From Neurospora tetraspora (lineage: Eukaryota; Ascomycota; Sordariomycetes; Sordariales; Sordariaceae): 64,000 nt of DNA. How positions within the stretch are numbered: position 1 is the stretch's first letter; every line of letters begins with the position of its first letter. Below the pieces are notes generated by a model that had not been told where the DNA came from, did not search any database, and saw only the letters and a program-made list of their open reading frames with translations. This document shows positions 35,801-47,116 of this stretch, piece by piece. Location: NCBI RefSeq assembly GCF_033439725.1, contig NW_026944386.1:1364001-1428000 (forward strand), written 5' to 3'. The position numbers were made by a program, and so were the translations under genes.

Positions 35801-36550
35801 ATTTAAATAAATTATACGAACCGTCGTTTACTTTTTCCTCCCAGATAGAAACTAGATCCCGATTAATTAAAATATTTCGAAATTTAAAATATCGCCCCCG
35901 ATAAAGTAAACTCCGTTTATTAAAAAGATATAAATTACTATAATCGATTAATAGTTTAAAAAGACAACCGACGAATCAATAGAAAAAATAGCGGACGAAT
36001 AATTACTTATCTTACGAATGGATATACCTCTACCGAACCTATCCTCGACGGTTAATTTTTCTCCGACTATTATAAGAAAGAATTCGACTTTAAAATACGA
36101 AATTAATACAAACGCAAAGCCCGCTAGTATTAGAAGGATATTAAAAAGTATGTCTTCGAATTAGAAGCCGCTTTTAACTAAGAACCTAAAATTATATTAA
36201 TTACGCTTAAGGATTTCAAATATACCCGGGACAAAAATATTAAAGAATTAGACTATACCCGACTATATTATTTTCTCCAAAAGCCCACCGCGTTTCTTAA
36301 AAAGATTAACCCCTTAAATAAAATAGAGTATAATTTGGCCAACTTTATTTACCTTATAATATTAATTTTAAAATTTAAACTATAACCCCGCTACTAAAAA
36401 TAGCCCGTCGACGGAAAATAAAAATCGGATACCCAAAGTATTTATTAATTAAAATGCGACGGTACAAATTAATATAAATATTACCCTATTTAAATATATA
36501 TATTAGATAGAGACCTTTTCCTATAATCCATTGAAAAAGTGTTAGTTATT
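32836..36550 (+). mobile_element. Gypsy element, 5' LTR through start of reverse transcriptase
   Basis: The 380-bp LTR (32836-33215) is of the same family as 21040-21414. It is followed by a gag region (about 33.3-35.3 kb), an aspartic protease region (about 35.35-35.8 kb) and the start of reverse transcriptase (to about 36.5 kb). The rest of pol and the 3' LTR are missing at this site. It is a heavily RIP-damaged fossil, opposite in orientation to the nested copy. Confidence 0.7.
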
Positions 36551-36599
36551 ATAGACTTAATGTATATATAATAATAATAATAGACTTATAACGGATTTA

Positions 36600-37140
36600 C
36601 GGGCTTATATAATAATACATAAGTATAAAAAAATATTTTTATTTTTATATATAAATACTATTTTTATAACCGGAGAAAAATTCCGGTCCGGAAGAAAGGT
36701 CCGATTTACAACAGGGATCAACCCTGAATAGAATCCGGAAGAAAACCCGGAGGAAAATCTAGACCTCGACTTTCGTAGTCGAATTCCGGCCTCAAAGTCA
36801 GTCAAACGAAGTCATACGTAACTCCATTGGAAAGAACGGCACATGACGTTTCCGACCGTATAAACGGTTTCGTCATATAACGACTATATAGAGTAAAAAT
36901 GAACAAAGAAGTCCGAAAAGACTTTTGAGTTCGGATTCGAATTCCGGCCTCGACGTCAGTCGTACGAAGATATACGTAACACCATTGGAATGATCAGAAA
37001 ATGACAATTCTAAAGGTACAAATGGTTTTATCACTCGATAATTCATTGATCCAAAAAGTCTATTTGAAGAGGGCTTCCCTCGAGGAAAGGGGAAAAGAAA
37101 TGTATCTTAGACACTCATCGATATCTCTACCAATCTACTA
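36600..37140 (+). repeat. Regulatory or LTR-like block with a 158-bp direct repeat
   Basis: Composition is normal, in contrast to the DNA on both sides. A segment starting aattccggcct recurs 158 bp later (36782 and 36940) and stays similar for about 60-90 bp, through cgtaac-ccattggaa and atgac motifs. The block ends in purine-rich and then pyrimidine-rich sequence before a relic reading frame. It may be the LTR of the element that follows, but no second copy is in the window. Confidence 0.45.
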
Positions 37141-39257
37141 CCTTTCCCCACATTCTATATACTATTCTATTCGTCGTTGAACACTCTACATACATACACA
37201 CTCCAATACCCGTCAACCCCTACTAGGCTACCCTTTTTCTCAACCTTTAATGAGAAGGTGATTTTTACCTCTTCATTTATCCAGAAAAGTATTTTCCTCT
37301 CATCCAAGAATTCGTCGATCGATACCTTCCAACAGTTACCTACCGGTATAAATCCTATAAAGCTAATATATATACTGGCTTATACGATTGAACGCTTCGG
37401 CCCGGGTATTACCGGTATAGGTACTTATAAATAGGCTCTTAAAGTACAGGCACAAGTAAATTGCCCTAATATATTATATAGATATTTAATATATATTAAT
37501 ATTTCTTTATAATATAATATTACTTTATTAATCGGACTAAACCCTCGGACCGTAGTTAACAAAACTTTAAATCCTTATACCGAGTCTACTATAACTATTT
37601 TAACGGACCCTTTAATTAAAGATTTCTAGGCGGTAGTTTATTAACCCCCCCGTTAACCCCCCCATTAACCTATTACTTTTACTACCCCTAATATAATATT
37701 ATATAACCGTTATAAATAATAATTTTAATATTAATAATAATATCAATACTAATAATAATATCCAATTTAAAATAGTACTGTACTTCGCCCAAACTTTCTA
37801 TTAGACCTATTAACCTTCTTATTTAATAATAAAAATATAACGAATAATAATAGTATATAGAAATGCTAAATTTAATTATTAAACCGCTAATTACAAATTC
37901 CTCCTTAGTACCCCTAATAATAACCTCCTATTCGTAGTCGCGGTCGTAGTCGCGGTTAATTCCTACTTCTTAGTGGTCGTAATTGTGGTTAATTTCCCCC
38001 CTTTAATTGTAGTCGTAGCTATAGCCGTAGTTAAAGCTAATAATTCCCCCTCCTAATTAAGGCTAACAATTTTAAAGTTAAAAATTCCCCCCTTTTAATC
38101 GTAGTAGTAATTAAGGCTAATTTCCTTTATAATATTTATTTACCCTTCGTAGCTAGTAAGACTAATAAATTTAATAATTTGAAGTTTAATAAGGTTAATA
38201 AAGTTAGTAAAATTAGTAAGGTTAATAATAATAAAGTAACTAAAAGCCTTATATTCCACTTTAGAAATAAAAATTATTTTTATATAGGAGTTAATTGCGT
38301 AACAATTAAAGTGTAGTTACCGTAAGCGATTTTAATATATAGTATCCCGCTCTTATATTTATCGAAAAGGTTAATGAGTAAATTCGTTAATAGGAAGCGT
38401 AGAATTAGGAGTAGGCTCGTTAACGGAAAGTATAGAATTAAGAATAGGTTCGCAAAGTAGAAACTAAAAAAGAGGCCGAACGTATAATTAAAGCTAAGCG
38501 TAAACGTTTGGTTCGAGAGGAAGAACGTCCCCTAGTCGAGAATATTCGATTAAATAAAGAAGACCGTATTAATAAAGAAATCGAAAATTGTAAAAATAAA
38601 GAGAGATAAAAGTAAAGGGAAGAGGTCGAACGGAAGGCTAAATAGGAAAAGGTTAAGTAACTTCGGAAAAAGCCCAAACTAATTAAGATTGGAAATTAAG
38701 AATCTAACGAATTTTCGGATTTAAATAAAGAAAAAAAAGTAGGAGAATACTTAGTTGAAAAGTTTCGTAATTTATAAGGGGCCAAGAATAAGAGGGTACT
38801 ACTTTTACTATTATTTTTTATTAAACTTAGTACTAAATTTAGCATTATATCTAATATTTAAAAGCCGCCCAATATAACTACCGCAAGCTAGAATACTAGC
38901 GTTTATTTAGTAATAGGTATTGAAGGTATATTTTTAATTACTAAGGTCGATAATTTGTCAATCGATAAAAATAAAGAAGAGTTTAGCAAATTTAATACTT
39001 TTAATTCTTCTAGTCCTTTTGGTCCTCTTAATCCTTCTAGTCCTCCTAGTAATAGTATTTCTAGTATATTTAGTAGCTTCGATAATAATAAAGAATTTGG
39101 CAAATTTAATACTCCTAATCTATTTAGTACTGGCATTTCTAGTGTATTTAGTGGCTTCGATAATTAAAATGCTTTTTCTAATCCTACTTTCGGCGATTAC
39201 GATAAAGAAGAGCTTAGTAACTTTAATACTTCTAATTTATCTAGTCTATTTAGTCGT

Positions 39258-39520
39258 AGTATTTATAGTATTTATAGTATTTATAGTATTTATAGTATTT
39301 ATAGTATTTATGTTGGAAGTCCGTGCCCTGGGCCGCCCATTCACCGGCTTTGCCCATTCACTGGGCCGTTCCATTACCGGCACTCCCTTCCAGGTATTTA
39401 GGCTGCCCTGGTTTCCGTTTCTCCTCTTCCGTTAGACAACTACAATCAAGCCCTTTTCGTTGTCGCCTTCCAGCCTCCATCAATTTATAGTATTTATAGT
39501 ACTTATAGTATTTATAATAT
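39258..39520 (+). repeat. 9-bp tandem repeat (agtatttat), split by a solo LTR
   Basis: About six units before 39,310 and about four after 39,482. The unit reads Ser-Ile-Tyr in the frame of the surrounding relic. The solo LTR at 39311-39482 landed inside the array. LTR plus one copy of the target duplication is 177 bp, a multiple of three. Confidence 0.8.
39311..39482 (+). mobile_element. Solo LTR, 172-bp family, copy 1
   Basis: Begins TGTTGGAAG and ends CCATCA, with target duplication ATTTA (39306-39310 and 39483-39487). An inverted copy at 54978-55149 differs at only about one base in 172. Normal composition inside RIP-damaged DNA indicates a young insertion or escape from RIP through short length. 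Confidence 0.9.
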
Positions 39521-40599
39521 TCGTAGCGGTTATAGTAGACGATAGTTAGAAACGCCTAACTGTAGTAGCTGTAGCCGTAGCCGTAGCGGCGGTTTAAATA
39601 CTAAGAATCGTAGGAGGTATAATAATATAGGTCGCCTAGAAGATTCCTACCCGGAATATTTTTATAAGCTAACCTATCTTAATTTCTAGAGTCTTTAAAA
39701 AATTAATATACCTTCGCATTTATAATATAATCCTGTTATTAATAATTACCGTTATGTTCCCAACCTTAATTTCCCTTCGACCCCCCTATATACCGATATT
39801 CCTAAAGGTATTACCCTCCCTAAGGATAACTTAATTATTATTGATAAAATTAATCAAGAAGTCCGATAATTCTTATTCTTATTCTATTACAATTAATTTA
39901 TTAGCTCTATTATTAAAGGGGCTTATAATTTCTAAATCAATCTTCAAAAAACCGGTTTAAAAACTTTCGTTAATATATTTTAGATACTTATTAATTATTA
40001 AAATCTTATTACTTTATTATTTCTATATAGTCCTTTTTCAACGATATTATTTCGGATAACCTGTATATCTTCGCATATAATATGAGTAATTTAGATAATA
40101 AGATTACATTTGGACGATTAGTTTCGAACTAGATTAATAAGCGTATTTTCGATTAGATTTATTTTTATATTGTTAAGTATATTAATTACGAAGCCTCTTT
40201 CGGTAATAAATAATCCTTTGCTTAGTTTTGCTTGGAGATAGAACTTTAGGATATAGGTTTTATTTAATTTAAAGTTATTAAATCTAAGCGGGTTATAACT
40301 TAAAATTATTAAGGTAAAATGTAGTTTACCGACGAAAATATACGCCGAGATATACGGTAAAAGTACGAAGGTCTATTATTCGATAAACGGTATAAGGGTG
40401 TTTAACGGGACTAATTTATTAATATACTTTTAGAATTCGTATTCTAAATTATCTAACTAGTAAGAGCCCCGGATTTAGACTACCTCGAAAATACCCTCGT
40501 TAATACCGATAAAATACCTCTTCTATAAAGGATTAATAATTACCCTATAGCCAATAAATAGCGCTTTATATTAGCGGAAGAATATAATGTATTTAATTT

Positions 40600-41060
40600 A
40601 AGCTATCACGATAATAATAGAGGCTATAATAATATAAGTAGTAGCCGTAGATACTATAAAGATAGGATTAGTCGTAGCTACTAAGGTAGCTATATTAATT
40701 ATTATTACGATTAAGGTAGATATAGTTACGGCGATAACGGCTACGGTACTAAATATAGCTATAGTACTAAACCCTAAGGTAGATATAGCTACGGCGATAA
40801 CAGTTATAATACTGGATATAGCTATAGTACTAAATATAACTATAGTATTGAATTCTAAGGTAGATATAGCTACAGCGATGATAATTACGGCGATGACGGT
40901 TATAGTACTAAATCCCAAAGTAAATATAACTACAGTAATAGTAGTTATAGCGATAACGGCTATAATAGTAGCTATAGTACTAACTATAGTATTAATTATA
41001 ATATTGGCGGTTACTAATAAGGTTATTAAAATATAAGTAAAGGTAATTAGTAGTATTGAG
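40600..41060 (+). repeat. Degenerate repeats coding Gly/Tyr/Ser/Asn-rich sequence
   Basis: Motifs such as tatagctac, ggcgataacgg and tatagtacta recur irregularly every 9-30 bp. One plus-strand frame reads as a low-complexity Tyr/Ser/Gly/Asp sequence, reminiscent of prion-like segments. It is part of the larger relic. Confidence 0.6.
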
Positions 41061-41320
41061 GCGGTTAATACTATAGCGGTTAATAAAGCTATTAAAGTAT
41101 AGGTAGAAATAGTTAATATTAATATAGCGGTCCTTAATGTAGTTACTAATAAATTTTGTAGGGTATGGGTATAGGTAAGGGTAATTATAATTAAGATAAA
41201 ATTTATATATATACGCTAATTTAATTTGAATTCAAACGCTAACGCTAAATTAATAGCCGTTATAATATTCCCGGCGAGGCCGCGGCACTTCCCGACCTAC
41301 GAAATAAACGTCGTAAATAA

Positions 41321-42410
41321 TTACCGCCGTTTAATAACCTTGGTAGTTATTCCGGTCCTCCCGGTCATTTTAATAGTCGTAGTATCTAATTATTTTCGAA
41401 AGTCGTCGATATTATACCCCCTATTCCTAAGCATACTCGTAGACCGGTTATTTCGGAATTTAAGAATATACTCGTTTCGATATTCGAATTAGAAATACTA
41501 GACGTCGGTATAAAGTCCTTATACCTTTAAGTTATTATTAGTTTAGTATTTGGCTTTTAGCTTTTGGTTTTTCGGTATTATTATTAGTTATATATATATT
41601 TATTGTCTAATTAATAATTTTAGCGTCGTATTTATTATAGTATTTAATACGGCATGTAGTATTATAATAATTAACGGTACTTTTAATACTATAATATTTA
41701 GGGGCGTATTTAGGGATGCTTTCAAGTATATATTTAATGCTATATTTAACGGCGGACCCTATAGTTATCTAGAAAGGTAGATTATAGTTTATCTTATTCT
41801 TTATTGTACTATTTAATTTGTTGTATGGTATTGTCGCTGTATTGAACGTAATATTTTCGATTGAGTAGGTGTATATGCAGTTAGTACTTTCTTAATAAGG
41901 GTAGTATTGGCGATTAAACTTTGAACGTAGACTGTGCGTACTAATTTAGCGGTCTTTAATTAGTAAGACCCTAATATTGCGATTGCTTTTTATGAATTTT
42001 CTGATTGTGAGACTTACCGTATATACTGACTTGATATATAAAACGGGTAAGAGCATATAATTATAACTGCCTTTCTGGTGCTTTTTGACGACTTGGCGTA
42101 GTATGGCGCCCTACGGTAAAATGTCATCCAACGGTAAAATGTCAACCAATAGTAAAATGCAACTTATAGTCCTATGACAGTAATCTGATGGTAAGAAATC
42201 TGTTTACAATGATCTGACGGTAAGGGTATTGTAAATGACCTCCTATATACCCCTAGCTATGTAAATAGGTCGACCCCCTAAAACCGATAAGTCTTGGCGC
42301 CGGAAAGATTCTGCTCGCTTGTGGCCGCCTACGTGATAGTATGCCGCTGCGTGGAATATAAAAAGCCGGCTGCTGTTAATGACGATATTAATTGAATTGA
42401 AGCTAATAAC
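41321..42410. other. AT-rich stretch, then an LTR- or promoter-like block
   Basis: To about 42,000 it is RIP-type DNA with no assignable reading. From 42,060 to 42,410 composition rises. There are three copies of an AACGGTAAAATG-like motif (42,113-42,160, second half of each variable) and two of a TCTGATGGTAAG-like motif (42,186-42,225). A TATAAAA at about 42,357 then lies 50-60 bp before a long reading. This looks like a promoter or LTR. Confidence 0.4.
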
Positions 42411-42892
42411 AACCTAGGCGATTGAAGAAGACAGTAGAGACGACTAATGACCGCGACGTCGAAAGGTTTATCCTCTAGTACGAGCGTATTATTTATACAA
42501 TCCGATTTATTGTACTAAATACCTTTGCATTATCCGACCCTACGTTGACGCGCCAATATAACGACCTAATTAAGTAGATACCTAGTATATTCGAGAAACT
42601 ATTGTATTGTAAAGAGTAGATCCGAATAGGGCTAATGGATAGTAACGGTAACGGCGACGATAACGACGACGAGTTCGATATTAATTATTCGGCGGACAAT
42701 ACCTATCGAAGATTAGTAGTATCCGGAAAGTTCAAAATTAATATTATGAGGAAAATTCGCTACCCTATTATAGCTAGTATTAATCGAGATACTGGATAGC
42801 CATATTATTTACCGCTAATATCCAAGTAAATGCTACATGTGTTGCGCCGCGCCCTGATTTAGGTATACGATATTAACTATAGTATACTATAT
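42411..42892 (+). pseudogene. Unrecognised coding relic, left part, cut by the Mutator-like element
   Basis: A plus-strand reading of about 160 codons keeps protein-like composition: a hydrophobic helix with IRFIVLNTF, an acidic Asp/Asn run from GDDNDDE, and GKFKINIMRKIRYPI. A few TAG or TAA codons interrupt it. It stops being protein-like at the Mutator-like insertion. No family was recognised. Confidence 0.45.
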
Positions 42893-43489
42893 GGGACCGA
42901 CTCGGCGGGCAGTATCAAAAGACTACGCGGGCAGTAATATTGCCCATATAGTCAATTCTAGTATATAAGACTACGCGGGCAGTATTACTATAATCCTTAA
43001 CCCTAATAAATCTAAACTTAATGCATTTAACTTGGCGATTTGCAACTATCGTAAAATCCTATTAAGCGAGATTACTTGCGCGATTTTTTTGCAACGTAAT
43101 TAATAGACCGTTAATTAATTACTATAACTCTACGAAAATAAATCGTATTAATACGATTCTAACGTTAGTATATTCGTCGTAATATAACTATTTATTTGCT
43201 AACTATTCTTCTTTTTCTAAAATATCCGCTATTGAAATTGATAGCGATTCTAATTCGTATTATACTATTAGGGCGGATAAATTTACTCCTACGTCGCCTA
43301 TTACGTTTATTATACCTACTATACTTATTATACCCGCTATATTTATTTTTATTCAATAATAAGGCTATAGTAATTCCTCTAATAACAATAATAATTCTAT
43401 CGATTCTAATAACGACGAGGGATTAAATAATAGTAAATAATAGGATATTCCTAATTTAATTACCGAAAATATTATACTCTAACCACTTC

Positions 43490-45150
43490 CTTTTATAAAG
43501 GATATATAAAATACCCTTAATAAATAGGGATAGTTTTATAGCGTAGCCTTTAATTATATTTAAGTAGCTAATTATCGATAAGGTAAATTAATATACTACC
43601 GCTTAGTTTATAACCATTACAATTAATTTCGTCCTTTTATAGTTAAATTTAGAAAGATAAAAAGTTGGAAGTGTGGTTGCAAATGGATGGGTATAGCGAT
43701 TGCCTTCGAAAATAATTAGTAATAGATTTATCGACCTTCTACCGATTTTAAATATTACGTTTATAATTATACGCCTTCTTTATATTCCTTTATTTACTTA
43801 TAATATTATAAAAGAATTAACAAAGTATTTAGAAGAGTAGCTGCTTTGTTTTATTAACCCGGTATTAGGGTAAGGGATATTTTAATTATTATTAAATAGG
43901 AGTTTAAAAGTATTATATTTATATAGAAGGATATTAATAATTAGCGTTAAACTATTAAGAAGGATTAATGTAATAATTTTGAAGCTACGGCGGCTTTAAT
44001 TAAGTATTTTAATATATTTAATATAGCCGAAGTGCTTTATATTATCGAATAGTTTAAAGAAGACCCTAATCGTCTATTCAATATTATATAGATTTAGAAG
44101 TTTTGTATAGAGTAATAGCGGAATTACTTAAGAGTATTTGAATATAAATAATATTTATAGAATTAATTAATATAATTACCCCCTTCATTTTATCGATATA
44201 TTACTTACGAGGTTAATAGATATAGTTATTTATTTACTATTATTACGGGTATAACGAATATTAATTCTATTTACTTCATTGCTTTCGGTTTTATTGATAA
44301 TGAGAAGGTTAATGGGTTTATTTAGTTAATTAATGTATTCGATAAGCTACGTTATAAAGTAAGAGTAATTAAATTAAAGGTCATTATTATAAATTTTAAT
44401 AATTAATTAAAGACGGCTTTAATAAAAGTTTTTCTAAACGTTTAATAATAAATTTGTACGTTTTATATTAATTGTAACGTTTTTTAATAAGTAAAGAGGA
44501 AATAAAAGTATATTTTTAGTGAGGGTATCGATTTAAAATTCAATAAGCGAGAGCTTATTACTTTTAATTAAAATAATAAATTAATATTATAAACAGCCGG
44601 TCTAAATTTATTTATAGCTATCGAATATACGTATTATAAGCTTTTTAAACTTTAGGAAATAATAATCTTTATATTTAATAAAATAGTATTTATATAGCGA
44701 TAATAGTAATTAATTAGCGATTCTTTAATTAATAGAAGATTTCATTATATTTATAAAATATGTATATACAATACCGCTGTTAGTAGGTACGTTATTATAT
44801 TTATTAATATTGTAATTTGGGTTTAACAGTTATTTCTCCTAACGAATTGATTAATTACTAAATTAAGATCTTTTTAATTAACGGTAAGAGTGGTTCTTTT
44901 ATTCTTATTAATTCAATTGAAATTATATATAAGAAGGAGCGGAATTAATAGCAGAAAGATATAATTAATTAAGACATTAAAATCCGTAGCGAGTTTATTA
45001 GTAGTAAAGGGTTTTATATATTAGGGAATTTACCTTAGCAAAGTATATATTATAGTTTTGATTTTATATATTGTGAATTATATATTGCTTTATTTAGAAT
45101 ACTTTTAAATATAGGGAAAAGATTAGTATGTAATTTAGGGGAATATAATT
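43490..45150 (+). pseudogene. MULE transposase relic
   Basis: The N-terminal part shows KSWKCGCKWMGIAIAFEN (near 43,660-43,715), the zinc-binding FAR1/WRKY-like head of fungal MULE transposases. A helical segment like those before the catalytic core follows. Next is GITNINSIYFIAFGFIDNEK (near 44,250-44,310), matching the G-x-N-x-x-F-x-VAF-F-x-x-E pattern around the first catalytic residues. A later TFYINCN segment resembles the CxxHxxxN region. Many stops of TAG or TAA type interrupt it. Confidence 0.72.
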
Positions 45151-45910
45151 GTACTATTTAAAAGTAGTATAGTATTCTCTATTATTATAAAATATTAATA
45201 AAGTTTAAAATTAAAAGTTAATTGGGCCGTTAGGATATCTATTATTATTGTTATATTCGGGCGTCTTTAATATATAATATCTTCTTTACTTCTATTCTCT
45301 TCCTAGTTATATTATACTGATATACGTTAGAATTAATATAATCCTTATTCCTATATTAAGGACCCTAAAATTGCCGATAAAATTAGGGGGCCGTTAAAGA
45401 ATAGTGTAATTATATTGTTTAAAGAGTAGTAAGTTCCTAAGGCCGGGTTTAAGAAGGGGAAGGGGAAGGGGAAAATAATTAAGAAGATAATAAGGAAGGG
45501 GGGAAAGAGTAGTTAAATATTAAAGCTATCGTTCCGCCGGCGATAATCCTAATTCGAAATAGTCGACGAAGTTAATACGGGTAAGGAGAGTATTGTAGGC
45601 TCTACTATCGAAATATAAGAACCCTCCTTATTAGATAACGAATTTAAAGTTTTTATTCTTATACCCTTTATTTCAAATTTTAATAAAGAATTTACCCGTA
45701 AAAACCGTACTATAATACATTCGTTAGTACTTTCGTTAATACTAATACTTTCGTTAATACTAATTGTAATTAGAAGCGGTAGAACGGTAAAACCTTTAAA
45801 AAAGAGGGTAGACGAATAAGAGGCGAGAATTAGTTAATTACGTAGGTAGTTAGTTAATATAGTTATTTAAATTTGTACGTCTTAATTACCTTTAAGTAAT
45901 TTAGATTACT

Positions 45911-46181
45911 TGTAACGGGTCTGTAAGAGTAAGGCACAGCGAGCAGTCGTATGAGGTTGAAATGCTATATTTAACAAAGTGGAAAAGGAAGACTGCAACA
46001 AAAGGGTGTAGTCAAAAGAAGGTTTTATATAGGTCGCTTGGAGTATACGGGCTAGGTAGTTATGCGGGTTTGGCCAACCAGAAGGCTCGCATCCCTATCG
46101 ATAAGGCAGGCTCCCTATCGATAATGCAGGACACGTCTTGGCATCAGCCAAGCTTAACCCCTGGGCTCTTGCCCCATGACA
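45911..46181 (+). mobile_element. Solo LTR, 271 bp, inside the MULE
   Basis: Begins TGTAACGGG and ends CATGACA, with target duplication TTACT (45906-45910 and 46182-46186). It keeps normal composition while its MULE host is RIP-damaged. No other copy is in the window; strand is nominal. Confidence 0.83.
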
Positions 46182-46399
46182 TTACTTTATTTTAATACTT
46201 AATATTAAAGATTTATTACAAGATTACTAACTATTACTAGAAAAGAACGAGGATATTTAATACTATGGGGAACATTAGAGGGTTAGGGATTATAGTAATA
46301 TTGCCCGCATAGTCTTATATACTAGAGATGGCTATACGGGCAGTGTATACTACCCGCGGAGAAAAGTGACACTGCCTGCCGAGTCGGTCCCTACTATAT

Positions 46400-46714
46400 A
46401 TGGTCTTCGGGCCTGGTATTATATAGTATAGTAGTAGGGTGTCGTTTTTAGACGAGTAAATTGTTCTATCCCTATCCCTATCCAATATCTAATATTAATA
46501 TCCTATATCCTATGTCTATATCGATATACTTACCTATATCCTTATCCTTATTATTATATTGCTATTGGTTAATGTCTTTAATCTGTTGGAGATAACTCTA
46601 TTTCCGGACGAACGCTACACTGTCGGTGGCTATAACACCATAGTATCTAATGTCTATATTATACTATATTATATAGTGTTATTGATGTAGACAGAACGGA
46701 AGCTAACCATTCGA
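46400..46714. other. Right flank of the MULE insertion
   Basis: Pyrimidine-rich simple repeats (tatccctatccc and related, 46,465-46,560) and AT-rich sequence. It belongs to whatever sequence the MULE entered, but no coding signal is clear. Confidence 0.35.
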
Positions 46715-47116
46715 ATGCCCTATAAGACCTTCAAACGGTATACCTTCAACTTTAATAATTATATCCGATATAGGGACGTTATTAATAACTTCGGCCGTAA
46801 AGACTACATCTTCGTATACGAACAAGCCCATATAGACGAACGCTGTATCTTTCTTATACTAACCAAAGTAGCGCCTACCAAGCAAACAATTACTTACTTA
46901 AAAGTACTAATAATCGAAGATTCTAAAGAATTTATTATTATCGGTCTTCTAACTCTCCAAATAAACGGCGTTTATATTATCGATATCTCGAAGTTTAAAG
47001 ACCGCAAGAAACGCGATTATTTAGCCTACTTGGGCCTGGGTAAATTGGGACATTATTTTAATATAGATCATTCATCATTAGCAATGTCAGTCTACTTGTT
47101 TCCCAGTCCTATCTAA
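46715..47116 (+). CDS. Unrecognised 133-codon open frame in repeat DNA
   Basis: An open frame from ATG to TAA with protein-like composition: KRYTFNFNNYIRYRDVI, a YEQAHIDERC segment, a beta-like hydrophobic stretch, then KFKDRKKRDYLAYLGLGKLGHYF. It has no signal peptide or membrane segment. I do not recognise the family. It survives open amid RIP-damaged DNA and lies 315 bp beyond the MULE, so it may be the 3' part of the coding relic at 42411-42892 or a piece of another element. Whether it is expressed is unknown. Confidence 0.4.
   Translation: MPYKTFKRYTFNFNNYIRYRDVINNFGRKDYIFVYEQAHIDERCIFLILTKVAPTKQTITYLKVLIIEDSKEFIIIGLLTLQINGVYIIDISKFKDRKKRDYLAYLGLGKLGHYFNIDHSSLAMSVYLFPSPI

Larger units (their letters stand above)
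37177..41320 (+). pseudogene. Large low-complexity relic of unknown kind
   Basis: Plus-strand readings keep a protein-like character over about 4 kb. They begin at an open 85-codon frame (37177-37434). Then come a Pro/Gln-rich stretch (37.6-38.0 kb), an Arg/Lys/Glu-rich coiled-coil-like stretch (38.4-38.75 kb) and a Ser/Phe/Asn-rich stretch (38.95-39.2 kb). A Ser-Ile-Tyr repeat and a long Gly/Tyr/Ser-rich repeat (40.6-41.05 kb) follow. It is heavily damaged by RIP. It may be gag of an element I do not recognise, or a host gene caught in the repeat region. No function is proposed. Confidence 0.4.
42893..46391 (+). mobile_element. Mutator-like (MULE) DNA transposon, RIP-damaged
   Basis: 3,499 bp between inverted repeats of about 120 bp that begin GGGACCGACTCGGC, with an 8-bp target duplication TACTATAT (42885-42892 and 46392-46399). 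Long inverted repeats and an 8-11-bp duplication are typical of MULEs. The interior reads as a MULE transposase on the plus strand. Repeated GCGGGCAGTA motifs lie inside each terminal repeat. A solo LTR has inserted near the right end. RIP has placed many stops in the transposase, so this copy is not autonomous. Confidence 0.88.
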
